DNA of 64,000 bases from Scatophagus argus (GCF_020382885.2 NC_058501.1:16444501-16508500), one strand, 5' to 3'; shown: positions 46,001 through 58,666, counted from the stretch's first letter. Numbers and translations: made by a program. Notes: generated by a model from the sequence alone, not told the origin.

Positions 46001-49000
46001 TGTTGATGAACTGGTTCAACTGAGTCGCTCCTCTACTTGGCTAACCTTCTGTAAAAGAAATAAAAATCCTGCCGTTGCCATTTAATCTTACTATCACAAC
46101 TTGTCTGTGTCCATAGGCTTGAAATCTTCTTGTCCCTCTCAAAAAGCAGAGAAAGACCAGAGTGAAGCTCTGGTGAGTATGATTCTGTTTCTCAATAATA
46201 TCCAGCAGCATGACATTGCCACGCTATAGATCAAATATGATTTTGATGTTATAAAAGTCGAATTGTCATGTCAAGACATTTTCCCTCCACATATGTCATG
46301 TATTTTTAAAAGAAATTATATTAATTTGTGCTACTTACATATAGCTATAAGTTCATAAGAAATTAACATGAATTGTGACACATTTTACTATAGGGCAATG
46401 TTTTCCCCCAACATTGAATGGGTCACATGGTGTCTTGTGTGGATTTATTTCACCTTAAAAGAGCTAATTTGTACTGGTGAATCTCTGAAGCGTAGGATCC
46501 ATGTGTTCTTTCAAAGACCTTGCAAATTCGTTGGGGGAAACACTGTTGTAAATGAGTATTTCTTTAGGCTACATTGACATTAGAGTATAGTTGTATTTAA
46601 CATTCCCCTGAATGAACTGCATTGTAATCTCTGGGCCCTGGTTGTTGGTTTGACCTGCTGTTTCCTGATGCAGCGTCTAACTGACGATGGTGCCGCACAG
46701 AAGTTGCCCCCTAGTGGTCTGAACACTGAAACTGCAGAAGGTGATGCCCTGCCTACAGTAATGTTGTTGTCTCCTTCCTGCTTTACCCTGTCACACTCCC
46801 AGCACAGTGCACAGTAACATATTTCTCTGCCTCGCACTTTCTTTCTGCCTGTATTCTATCATATCTGTGCTGCTCGCCGCTCTCTGTTGTACAGTAGCTG
46901 TGTGAGCAAATGGAGTGCGTAAATCTGGCAGTGGGCTCGGTGTTTTATCAGCTGTCAGTTAAATAGAAATGTGACCTTGTTGCACACTGTAACTCTGCAT
47001 TTTAAGCAGCCTGTAAACATATCAGTGATTGACAGCGCATGATAAGCCCGCCCATCCACGGATCATCATTTTCTGCCATTACTGACATCTCTGTCTCTCT
47101 CATCTCTCTTTATCTCTCCTTCTCTCCTCACCCTCAAACCCTTTAACTTGTAAAGACTATTATTATAATACCTGACTTTTCAAACAGTCTGTTTTCCCAA
47201 ATGGTCATTTTCTGCCCTTTTAAAAATGTTGTGGGTGTGTGTGTGTTTATATCCAAGGGAATACATCTCCCTATGGGCTGGAGTGTTTATTATTTTTTGA
47301 TGCCTCTGCTGGTTATATTGGTACTGATAGCCTGTGGCAACACTGTTGAGCATGCTCACATCACGTATGATCTGAAATCCTGTCGTCTCTCTCCCTCCAA
47401 TCTCCTCTCGTCTCTCTCTGTTGATCTCCCTTCTGTCCCCCTCTCTCCACTTATCTGCACCCCCCTGCAACCCACCCACAGAGAGGACTGTGTGTGGCGC
47501 CCAGAGGCAGAAGAAGGCTCGCCAGGCGCAGGACTTCACTGAGAGCATCCAACGTCCTGGACCTGTGGAGCAGCAGCGCAAACACACGCTGCCCCTGGAG
47601 AGCTGTGAGTCAACATGCATCCACATGCACCGGCACACACAGACAGAGTCACAAACATATTTTTTTTTCCAGTTTCCTCCAAATCTCTTCTGTGCCTCTC
47701 CTGACCTTACCTCCTTTCACTTTCCATTTCCTCAGGTTCTGCCTCTTTCCCTCTGTCGACTGATGTCTTCGAAGATGACATCTCCTCCTGCTCCTCGTCC
47801 TCGCCCACTGACCAAAATGGCGTTCACCAGTCACCGACCTTTTCTTCATTGCCGGGGCTTCCAGGTGACCAATTACTTAGTGACTTCTCAGCTGTGGGCC
47901 CGCCCCTGAACCACAGTCCCTGTCGTGCTCAGGTGAAGAAATAACACTTTACGTAAAACAAAGACTCTTGCAAACACATTAAAGTGAATATTAAAAGACT
48001 GGTGCATTTATAAATAGCTTCATATTTCAGCTATAATAATCTGATATTCTGCCTTCAGTCTGGCTTGGCACTGCTCCCGGCAACCGAGGGCATGAGACAA
48101 CCAATGAGTGTAACACTGGGTGAATCAAACTCCATGGCAACAACTGGGAGACCAAATGGGATGTATCTGACCTCTCAGACCACACCTCTGCTGCCAAAGG
48201 TAATGTGGGGTCAGTGCATGCTAAAAAACAAAAAACAGTGCTATCAGATTTACTCTTATTTTTTTCCTGGCTCATTTAAATTTTATAAGAGTCCTTCTTT
48301 TTGTTCTGAACATTTTCCTGACTGCTCAAAATAAAATTATAATATCAAGCACACAAGCAGATAAATGTGGTAATATGACATTTGCATTCAGAAAAACAAT
48401 GTTTAGATTGTGTATGTGTGCTTACAGTATTCACAGCAGGTATACAACATAAAAGATAAAAGAGTATTGTAGAGGTCTTCAACCTAACAGGACGGTCACT
48501 CCTCTGTTCTGTCGAACACAATGCTGCGCTCTAAGCTGCTCTGCATTCATTACTGTCAATTTGCACTTCTAGGGGAGCTCAGTATTTGCCCTGTAGGTTA
48601 ACAGATTCATACACAAGCAGCGTGGCTGTATGTCAGAACCAGCACATGCTGTCATCTGGAGATTTGTGAGGTATTTGTACATTTCATGTAAGAACTTAAC
48701 CTTGACATGGGGCAAATACTGTCTAACAACATGAAACGAGTTGACATTTTAGCTGATATATTTTATATGCTCTGGATATTACTCACTGGAACCACAGTAT
48801 GGTTGCAGTTTTAGAACATGTGGAAAATATTTGTTTTTGCAGACAGCTCGGCCTCCCAGTCCCACCTGCTCCTCCCTGCCGACCTCCCTGAACTTCAACC
48901 ATCTCCCCCGCCCACGGAAACCGCGGGACTCCAAACCCAAAATGAAGAAACTCAAGTATCACCAGTACATTCCTCCAGATCAGAGAGGAGCGTCTATGAA

Positions 49001-51412
49001 TGGAGGTACCAATGTATATGTATACTATTTTCCACATTTATTCAAAAATTCCTTTCATTTGTCCAATCAAGGCTTACTCTTGTGACAAAAAATGTGTTTA
49101 TTTCCAGTGGGAGGAGCTAAACAGAAGAGCCCTACCCCTACCCAGTCTTTAGACCCAGCCTATTCTCATCTGCTGAAGCAGCAGCAGGTCTTCCTCCAGC
49201 TACAAATCCTCCAGAACCAGCAGCAGCAACAACAACAGCAACAGCTACAACCACAACAGCTCACTGTTGTGTCCAGGTAGGGAAACGCATTGCTGTTGAT
49301 GCACTGCCAGGTTATCCAACTTAACAAAACTATTTCTGCTTTATCAATGAGATGTTAGTCCTCAGATAGTTTAGGTGAGCTAATGCTTCTGTAATTCCTC
49401 CAGTGGAGACCACAGTGATCTTCTGAAGTCCTCTGGAGCCATGCCTGTGAATCCCCAACCTGTTGCCGCCACAACGAACCACACACCAACGGACACAAAC
49501 CCTATATCGAAGCCTGAGCTCCTCCCTGCGAATCTTGTTGATCTAACCGTAAGAAATGCATGAAAGTGCTCAAAGACAGAAATGCTCATTTTTATTTACA
49601 GTCCATGTTGAAGACAAACTGTTAAGTATCCTTTCCTCTTCTATTGTGACCTCCTCTCTTTTCCTCAGGTGTCAGAGTTGCGGCAGCAGTTGCGTAAGCG
49701 TGGACTCCCTGTCTCCGGGACCAAGCCCGCTCTGTTGCAGCGTCTCCGCCCCTTCCAGCTTCCCCATTCTTGCCTCACCCCTGCTCCCCTCTCCCAGCTG
49801 GGTACCAGCCTGGAGCCCAACACCCCCTGCCTTCCAGTGCCACCCAGTCAGAGCCCTGGCTCAAGCTGCAGCTCTGGACTTGACTCGCCCAGCAGTAGCC
49901 CGAACCAACAGATGTATATGCCAGAAAGGGGAATTCCTAATGGGATTCTCAGCGATGCTCCAAACGGAGTTCTGAACGGAATTCCGAACACGGTGCCAAA
50001 TGGTTTCTCCAGTGCTCCGTCAGTCAGTTTGCCAGGTGAACAGTGTGGTCTCACCAACACTGTCTTCCTGGCTCCTGCTAGCCCTGCCTCAGCAACTCCA
50101 AGTCCCAGTCTACCCATGTCTTCCTCCTCTCCCCTACACTGTGGGACTCCCTGGAGAACTGAGAAACAGCAGCAGCAGGAGCTGAATGTGGAGCTGGAGA
50201 TGAGGGAGAGGCTGAGGAACAGGCCCAGGGACCGCTCCACTAACACCGACAACGAGGTGATGAAGACAGGCTCAGGTCTTTGGTATAAGATGTGTTGGAG
50301 ACAAGTTCATTTAAAAGGGTAAATGTTTCCAGAACTGCAGCCAGTAATGCTGTTTTTCTTATTCTTCCAGTCTTGTGGAGGATCCCTTCATCCATTCCTG
50401 CAACAGGATCCTGGATGCCCTAGACACAAGCCTGAATCAGATGCACAGACAGAACTGTTGTTTACACAGGTAAACACACAATATACACGGAGCTTGGATA
50501 ATCACCTTCCAATTGTACACTAAAGATCACACCCTCAATCTATAAAACTGGTCAAACACGAGAACATAGTGTCATCACCACTATCTCTCAACTAATGTGT
50601 TCTTATTTTCTAAACAGGCATTTTGCCAACCGTGTGATGTGATCGGCAAGGATTTTGAGCTGCCAGTGCAGATTACAGCAAGTCCTGCTCAGACCTTGTC
50701 CATTGCTCGCAGCTTTGAGGAAGAACTACAGGAGGCGATTCAGAAAGCACAGGTTAGACTTTGTAGGTGAACAGGGAGAGATCAGGAAGAGTTCCATTTG
50801 TACAGTGGGATTCAAGTGTTTTTCCGTTCTCTTGGCCACAGATGGACCTTCACCAGTCCATAGATGACATTCTGGATGAGCCTCTAACTTGTGTCAGTGA
50901 GTATCCCATAATTAATAAGCAATCAATTTTGAATGGCACTAATATTTCTTTCAGTGTCTAATCCTTTTTCTGTCTTTCTTCGAGGCTCTGTCAGTGTCTC
51001 CGATCATAAATCCCCTGCTCGCTTAGTCCCCGACCCATCGCCTCCTTCTCCTCTACCTCAAGCGGATCAGTCCCAGGCCTCCCAGAAACACAAGGATGAC
51101 AGCTACCTTCCCTCACCGCTTTGCTCCTCTCTCTTGCTAGAGCTCCCTCCATCTCCTGCCATAATAAACCCTAGCCAGGTGATCCCAGCTCCTCCCCCGC
51201 CGCCCATCTGCACCTCCCCTCTGTCGTCCACTGGGAAGTCACGGAAACGTCGGGCTCCGGCACTGTTTGATGCTGCCGACTGGCTTGAAACGCTGACGTC
51301 TGGCCTCCACCCTCTTACTCCACCGACAGCTCCTTTTGTTGAGTCAGACTTCAGTCTGGATTCAGATCTGAATGTCAGTAGAGTGTTAGATCTAATGATA
51401 GAGCAGTGGTAA
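43098..51412 (+). CDS. Myocardin-like SRF coactivator with degenerate RPEL motifs
   Basis: Probable nuclear coactivator of serum response factor, 824 residues. Exons: 43098-43152, 45138-45191, 46117-46172, 46674-46740, 47482-47604, 47736-47932, 48059-48199, 48843-49005, 49108-49276, 49404-49548, 49669-50256, 50371-50469, 50618-50752, 50842-50896 and 50985-51412; all phases close. The start MTLLASERSLLIRNKFRSVL is almost that of myocardin. The basic box KPKMKKLKYHQYIPPDQ is at 262-278, the Q-rich region at about 303-340, and the SAP domain at about 387-420 (VSELRQQLRKRGLPVSGTK). The C-terminus (DWLETLTSGL...DLNVSRVLDLMIEQW) resembles myocardin's ...QQW ending rather than the MRTF ending. RPEL1 and RPEL3 (RPGPVEQQRKHTLP) lack key residues, RPEL2 is absent, and the leucine-zipper region is cut short by Pro. 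It is a divergent family member; whether it is a myocd duplicate or a separate ancient paralogue needs a tree. Confidence 0.87.
43153..45137 (+). other. Intron 1 of the myocardin-like gene
   Basis: Intron of 2.0 kb, AT-rich, containing a teleost dispersed repeat (44164-44400). No extra exon was recognised. Confidence 0.7.
44164..44400 (+). repeat. Teleost dispersed repeat (AGGATTTAGGGG type)
   Basis: Blocks TAGGATTTAGGGGCTGAAAT, GGAATACAATATTCA, TTTTCATTGGTTTATAATCA and GTTTTCATAACCTTAGAATG occur in the order I associate with a frequent teleost interspersed repeat. The element class is not resolved from sequence alone. Confidence 0.55.
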
Positions 51413-53250
51413 GGACTGCTCATATCTGTTTGTAACTTCTTTGTATGTACAGTAGGTGAGCGTGATTGTTTTTCGATGGTCATGAATGGGGCAAACTGTA
51501 TGCTTCCCAATAAGGGCACAAGATTGTCAATAGCGGCCTCCATCTATCCATCACCAAAAGGCTGTTAGAGTCACTGGCTCCACACAATGTTGAGAGCTGG
51601 ATTCATTGCTAGCTTTAACAACAAGAGCACAAACACATGCACACATAGACACTATAAAGGGCTGTTTAAAAGCACTTGGGCTCTGCCAGGAATGGCAAAC
51701 AAGAAGCACATCTGTGGATTGACACACTCCACAGCACAATGTTTGCAGTGCAAAACAAAAGAAAACCTGGTGGCATATTAGTTTAAACATGCTTCCTGGC
51801 TGCGCTGGGAGAATGTTGTTTCTGACTTATCGCCAAAACCCATTGTCGGATTTGGTAGAGTATGGCCCCTGGTGTTGAGTCAGTCATTGAGTCCTAGCCA
51901 TTCATAAACCCCATTTAGAGTGTGTAAAAGCCAGACAGAGCACACAGCTTGTATGTGGCTCCAGACCTTAACCCTGATGCCAGACACACAGTCGGCATGC
52001 AGAGGGAGAAAGCTGGCAGAAGCTACAAACAAGCATTGTGTGAGTGTGTGCTTGTGTGTATGCGCAAGTGTGTGTGTGAGCTTGTTTGTATATGTGTTAA
52101 GTATGCATGTGTTCAATATGTAATTGTGTGACTGAGTGCGCAAGGCTGCTTTTGTTTGAATGTGTCAGCTTTTGTAAACATTAATGCCAAATGCACTTGT
52201 AGTTATTTGCTTACAATTAAGCATGCCTGTTTGTGTGCGGCATCGCTGATCTGTGAGGGGATACACGTGAAAGACATAGACAAGAAGCTGTGCATTTCTG
52301 TGTCCACATTTCAGATCAGGCATTTCATTGTAGTCTCAATGCCAGCAGGCAATAACTCCAGTGTAGTTATCCAGTGTAATCATCAGAACAACCACATTAC
52401 CTTGTTCAAGTCGCTATTCTCCAGGAGAGCAATCAGGCGACCACCCCAAAAATAGTCCCCTTACAAATGCACCAATCAGACGAGTGAGAGTTTCCTCATC
52501 ACTTTGCAAAAACAGGTGGTCATTTTGTTCCCTGATTAAGCCCCAACAGCGTCTGGCCTGCTGCACGGTACTTACTCTGCGACCAGCAAAGCCAGATTTA
52601 GCACAATTTATAGCCCAACAGCAAGGCCACACCTGTTCACTTAGTGTAAATGAATTCCACAAATGTTTTATGTGACATTGTTAAATCGTTGCTGTACATT
52701 ACAAAATGACCACTTATATAAGAAAAAAAATGCACTGTAGAATTAGCACAAAAATAATTTGTATGGAGAACATGACCACAGGTGAGCGTGTCAGTTGAAG
52801 CTGATACAGTAAATGCTGCACATTTCCTTAACGGTGACAGTGATCTTGCTTTTATATTCTACATGATTTACTAGTCATTCAGAAATGGATACATTATTTG
52901 TTTGCATAATACACTTTTAGTGAGTTATGTCTATTCTCAACCCCACTTAACATAATGACATTAATGAAAAAAAATTGACAGAGGTAGGCTGCCATTAGCC
53001 TCTGCCGTGACAGATAAATGTAATTTAGATACAAGATCTCGTCTATATGAATGTACATTCTGTCCTTAATTGGGTGCACGTCCCATCAATCATTTTGGAG
53101 CGCTCTGATTGGCTCATTCATATCTGGAACATTTTGCAACTTTATAACAAACTGATAGTCCTTCCACAAGCCCACATTATTTTGGTAAAAGGAGGTTTTG
53201 TCCTCTCCTCAGTCTGAAACTACTGTGTTAAAATAAAGGTTAAGTGTTGA
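51413..53250 (+). other. Probable 3' UTR of the myocardin-like gene
   Basis: The first convincing poly(A) signal after the stop is AATAAA at 53232-53237, suggesting a 3' UTR of about 1.8 kb. No splice sites or ORFs of note are present. An earlier, non-canonical signal cannot be excluded. Confidence 0.4.
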
Positions 53251-54596
53251 ATACAATATCATTTGTGTAAAGGGCACAGAAACATAAACAGATCTGAGGT
53301 CATGCTATGTTCATGTCGTTTTTAATATGCAATCTTTACTGTGTTGCTGCGGTCAGTTTCTTGTTCTGATGAAAAGTCAATGTCATGCTAAGCAGGACAA
53401 ACAAGACAAATTGTTGGAAGAAGAAATCTGTTCAAAGGCAAACCTTCAACACTCCGCTATATGTTGAAGCAGCTCTTGTACAGCTAGAAAAATGCAGTTG
53501 AATGTGGATGGATCACTGTGATAATCATAGCGACCAGTAAACAGTTCCTGCTGCATGAATAAAAAAAATGTAAAAAAGAGAATCAGACAGGAGAGTAAGA
53601 TGCTACCTCCTGTGACTTCCATTGCTTTAGGGCCAACACCAGTGTTTTCCTCTTTATCTTATTTAATTTCCAAACATTGGTGCAGAGTTTCCTGGAGCAA
53701 CCCTGAGACTGTTTCACACGTTTGACTGAACCCCTGGTTTGAAATATGTGTTTTAACCTGGGTTTGAAACTGACCTGATTTAGATTCGAAGCTGGTTAGG
53801 ACAGATGCCAACTGGAAACACTCGGTTGTTTCAGGATACTTTGTTGGCCACTTCTGCTGCTATACAAGCCTTATGAAAACGTGAGAGAAATGTATTTGCT
53901 TTTATTTATTATGTAACTTATTCATGCAAATTCATCCACTGTCCAAAATGAATTTGAAAGCATTAAAAAATTAAAGTCTTAATAGATTTTCTATGTGACT
54001 TGTTTGTTTTTTTTTAATGCAAAGTGAGCAAACAGCTTGCAATATGGCTGTGATATGGCACATACTGAAAGGATTAATAAGGGAAATGCTTCATGAAGAA
54101 AGAACAACTGATAACTTATATATTGCACAAGAAACTGTCAAAAATTTTCTCTTCTTCTCAAATACGGATGATCACAAAGTAAATTATATATTCATTTGTG
54201 CCAATATGCTGTTTAAATATCCGTGAAACAGTACTAATATCCGCATGACTTGATGGATAATCTTCACAATGACACAGTATTGTAATGATGTGGATGTAAA
54301 TGAAAAGCTGCATAAACTATGACCTCCAGTCATCATCAAACAAAAAAGATTTCTTTTTTCAAAAAATATTTTATGTTTTTTGTTAAAATACCTAATAATA
54401 TTAAAAACCTACATTTCTATATTATTACTGCTATAAATTTTGTTACGTATCGGAATAAACCCCTTGAGGTGTCCCACCAACGTTGGACCTGGAACTGTAG
54501 ATATGCAAGTTTAGGACATAATGACATAATGAATTTTGGTAATGAAAAGGTGGTTCAATTGAATTTCAGAGTGTTGATCCTCCACTAAACTGAAAC

Positions 54597-55160
54597 GCCA
54601 GCAGCAAATCAGTAGCTAAACGAGAGTCTACAGCCATGATAGTGGCTCTCTGAGACCACTAGTATGCTACCATGTGCACAGCGATAATGATAACATTCTT
54701 CTTCAGTTCTTCTCTAAGGTGTAATGTTTACCATGTTCTTAGTTTAGTGTGTTAGCATGCTAACATTTGGTAAATGAAGATGAAGTAGAGCAGAGGCTGA
54801 TGGGAAAACCTTCACTTTTGCTTGTATTTGGTCATAAAAAAAATACTGGATGAATTGAAAATTTGACCTGATCATCATCAAAGATCACCAAAGCTATTAT
54901 AATTCACCTTACATGTCTTTACAAAAAAATCCCTGCAATCAACTGAATATTTGTGGAGATGTTTTACTCCAAACCATAAATATCAACCTAGTGACAGCTA
55001 GAATAAAAGTCACAGAATCACCAAAACATCCATCCTCCAAGCTTCATAAATATCTAAGATTTGTAGACATTCATCTAATCGTGAGATGTTTGAAATGTTT
55101 TGATCTGGGCTGAAGTGGTGCAATGACCGACAGATATCCATAGAGCTATGCATGGGGGCA
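54597..55160 (+). repeat. Teleost dispersed repeat (GTTAGCATGCTAACATT type)
   Basis: The order of blocks is diagnostic of a common fish repeat: CTACAGCCATGATAGTGGCT, GTGTTAGCATGCTAACATTT, GAGGCTGATGGGAA, TATTTGGTCATAAA, GATCACCAAAGCTATTATAA, ATTTGTGGAGATGTTTTACT, CTAATCGTGAGATGTTTGAA and GACCGACAG. The copy is diverged and has internal changes. Class not assigned. Confidence 0.7.
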
Positions 55161-56415
55161 TTTGTCAGTATTCCTGCTTGATGGAACCACACGTATCTGA
55201 TGGATGAGTCAAGATGTTTTTTCTATCTGACTTCGTAATGTTTCCTATTACTGTGCAATGCAAGACAACTCAAGCACTTTTTTTTCCATCAGGCTTGATG
55301 ACTCTGTAGTTCTCTTCAGCGTTTCTTCAGAGTTGCGGCAGTTGCTGCAAACAAGCTACCTGAAAACAGGTGGGTTGATTAATTCATTGATCACAGAGAT
55401 CTGTTAACAGGATCCATCTCCATTCCAGAAAGGAATATATAAAAGATACAACAAACAATTCTTTAGGCTCACTTGCAGCTCAGAGAGATCTAAACCAGCC
55501 CGTCTGTTGGTTCTACAGCGAGCTGCGGCATGTGCATATGTTGATAAGTTTAACGCTACCGTACCTGCCTAGAGAACAGGCTCAAAGAGAAGAAATAAGA
55601 TGAGACAATCAACTCTCTTTGACTTATCCACCCTGGGGTGAGAGTGTGTTTTCACAGGGGTAATACTCCAAAGCTGTGACCAGGGTGTAATGAGGGATTC
55701 TCTGTAATGGCCCCTCTAGCTGTTCCACATCACTTCCTCCTCATCCCTCCTTTGCAATAACTGCTTCTTGCGTGATTTCATGGGAATTAAAGGGAGAAAG
55801 GTGTGTTTCATATGTAAAGCAGGTAGCTCTCGCTGAGACGTGAGATGGTTTGTGTGGTTTCCCTCCCTTCCCCCTCCATCCCTCCCTCTCTCTTCCTCGC
55901 TCTCTCGTTTCGTCTCTTGGGTCAGGGTTGGGGTGGGCTTTGATCACTGGCAGAAGGTCGCTATGGTTCGATTTCTGTGGCGCTCCTCTGAGAGGTTTGC
56001 TCCGCAATTATAAACCATGTGAGAGAAGGCAGAAGGATGTTAATTTCTCAGCAGCTACTGTAGCCCCTGTGTCAGTTAGCCAACAGCGAACATGAATCAC
56101 ATTTACAGTATGAGGCAGAAAAACGGCATTTGGTGCCACAGCAACCAATACATGGGATGTAAAATCCATTAAATAATCTCTTTACTATGTGAGCTGCATG
56201 TGTATAAGGACTGTAATAGCATGAGGCCCTGAACTTCTGCTGGTATCCACAGCCTAATATATACAATAGATCAGAATGTGACAGATTATGTCATGTCTGA
56301 AAGGATCCCAAAACAACATATACAGCTGCAGTTCAAAACATATATGACCATTTAACAGAACCAGCAAAAACAAAAAACAAGTATGGTTCACGTTGCTGAA
56401 TGGCTACATTTTGTT

Positions 56416-56545
56416 TAGGTGTAGGCAACAATACTATGCTGTTAGGTTGAGGTAAAGGTCATGGTTTGGATTAAAACAGGTATGTGTGTTAACTCACGTA
56501 ACATACTTAATGTACATTAGCATATATTATGTACTTTAATTCGCG
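56416..56545 (+). repeat. Teleost dispersed repeat (TTAGGTTTAGGCAACAAAAC type)
   Basis: TTTAGGTGTAGGCAACAATA, then GTTAGGTTGAGGTAAAGGTC, ATGGTTTGGATTAAAA and GTTAACTCACGTAACATACT, resembles a frequent fish repeat rich in TTACGTAAC words. Confidence 0.5.
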
Positions 56546-56750
56546 GAACATATGTCACATTACCTGAATCAAATTAAGTCAATATTTAAGACTTAATACT
56601 TTAACTTTCAACAATAGTTTCCAGCCCAGGCACAGGTCAGATAAAGGGTTAACTGAGTGAAGGGTAGCTATAGCTACAGCCAAAGATATCTACAGAACTG
56701 CCTGACTATCTAAGATACAGCCAACAGTATAATGAGTAGGTTTTATTTTT

Positions 56751-57200
56751 CAACATGAAAACAATCCCAAGCACACTGCCAGTGCAGTGAAATCATATTT
56801 GGCGAGAAAAAAAGCGGATAAAACGCGGACAATCACGGACTGGCCTTCACAGAAACCAGACTTGAATATTATAGAGGCAGTATGAGATCGCCTGGACAGA
56901 GAAATATAAAAGACTGCCTAAATCTAAAGAAGAACTCTGGGAAGTGCTAGAAGAAGCCTGGTATAATATACAAGAAGATTACTTTAGAAAACTTCAAGAC
57001 AGTCTCTCCAAAAGAGTTCAAGACGTGCTCAGTGCCAAGGGAGGTCACACTAAATACAGACTTTTGCCAGTAGAAGTCATTTTGTTCTGAAAATTCTGGT
57101 TTTTAAATTTTGTGCACATATTTCCTGTATTTTCTGTTTGCGTCTTAATAAAGAGACTGAAAAATAAATATGGATGGTCATTAAAACTTTGCTAAAACAG
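56751..57200 (+). pseudogene. Dead Tc1/mariner transposase remnant with 3' end
   Basis: Only the C-terminal part of a Tc1-like DDE transposase is readable. It contains the NPKHT segment, [14 protein letters not shown] (with the catalytic Glu) and the LPKSKEELWEVLEEAW region. It is disabled: the first residues of the D-N-D-PKHT-type motif read ENNPKHT, a stop codon replaces the Trp after EAV, and a frameshift follows near 56913. The 3' flank (ATTAAAACTTTGCTAAAACA) is the typical end of such elements. No 5' half or complete inverted repeats were found, so it cannot mobilise itself. Confidence 0.8.
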
Positions 57201-57201
57201 C

Positions 57202-57202
57202 A

Positions 57203-57231
<29 letters not shown>
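57202..57231. repeat. (CA)n microsatellite
   Basis: Perfect CA tract directly abutting the 3' end of the Tc1 remnant. Confidence 0.9.
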
Positions 57232-57233
<2 letters not shown>

Positions 57234-58666
57234 CAAACTATGAACTGTTCATTTACTCATTATTTACAGAATTATTACTGTTGCTCTGCCCTAAGGAGGA
57301 AATATTTGAAAAATGCAGCTGTTGTTCTCTCTGCCTTTAGAAGGTATAATGTTATGACAAATGTCACTTATTAGATCCAGCAGTGTCCTATTCTAAGTAA
57401 TTATATAATTTGCAAACAGCAATTTGTATAATTTGTATTTATAAAAAGAAATAACTGAGGGAAGATGTTGGTTGATTCATGATGATAAACTGCTTCTGTA
57501 AAGAGGTTGTTGTTGAGGAATGATTAATTATTCTTCTTATGTTCAGAATAACTAATTTCCCTGTAGTTTTCTGTTCAGCTGTATCTAACTGGTTCATTCA
57601 AAGCTCCTCATGAAATCTGTTATCACACAGCACACGCGACCAATATGGAACCTGCCCTTCAGCATTGCTAATCATGAAATTACGGCTGTGGGAATTTTAC
57701 CTCCACACTGGAGTCTGACTCCTTCCTCACAAAACCATGTTTCTGTGCTAAAATCTTGCTAAAGGGACATACACAGAATATTTCAAAGACATGGCATGGT
57801 GCAGTTTTATCCTGTGAAGCAAGGATGCCCTGAAACTGTTTAAAGTAGCCTGCGTCTGTGTCTGTAACTAGAGGCTTCTGCAGCTTTTCCAGCACTGCCA
57901 CACATCAAACTGCGGGGCTGGTTAAGCTGAGCAGAGCTGCTGCTCGTCTTTGTTTAAAACTGTGTGAGATGGGGAAGGCTAATTGGACTAATTAGCACCA
58001 AAACAAGGCTTGACTGAACAGTCTTTCTGTACCACAGATGTTTTGCCTCTTTTTAGTTTTTAAAAAAAGATGCAGGAAGAAAAGAGCCTCATTTTCAAGG
58101 CTAAACCAATGTGGCATTCTTTGCCTCCGTGCAGTCACAAAGCGGGCGGGTAGACATGTTTCTGATGTACTGCTGCTTAAAAAGACCTTTGCCACAATAG
58201 CAGGAGCCTCAACAACTCCAGACAAGCTTCTTGACAGTCAGTAGTTGAGGCAAACTATCCTGTGGGATGAAAGCTTAGCCAACTTTACACTTTTCTTGCT
58301 TGAACTATGTGTTTTTTTTCTTTTTTTTCTGGGCTTAAAGTTACCTCAAAAAATACTTGAAGTTTCCAACTGTAATCCCCAGACTTCATGAAGGCTATCA
58401 AGCTCTACCTCAGTATAGGCCCACAAAGTGAAGTTTGGGCAAATACACCACGCAATGTCTTGAATTCTGTGAACAATATTTTATTTCTACAGGCAATGCA
58501 GTATATAGGTGAAGGCTACTCCCTAACGGGAGACATAAAATCAGTCAGTCAATGCTGTTGAGAATCTGCTAGAGAACACGAAGATCATCGGAAGATTTTC
58601 TGCCTGATTTTCATCATTTATTGCTACAATGCTTCACATTATCAACCCAAAATGACTGCACTGTGC

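Noticed and set aside
50257-50322. Extension of the myocardin-like exon 11 to a stop at 50322
   Set aside because: It reads through the donor GAG|GTGATG. Joining at phase 0 to 50371 restores the family's PFL segment, whereas the alternative donor at 50275 leads to an early stop.
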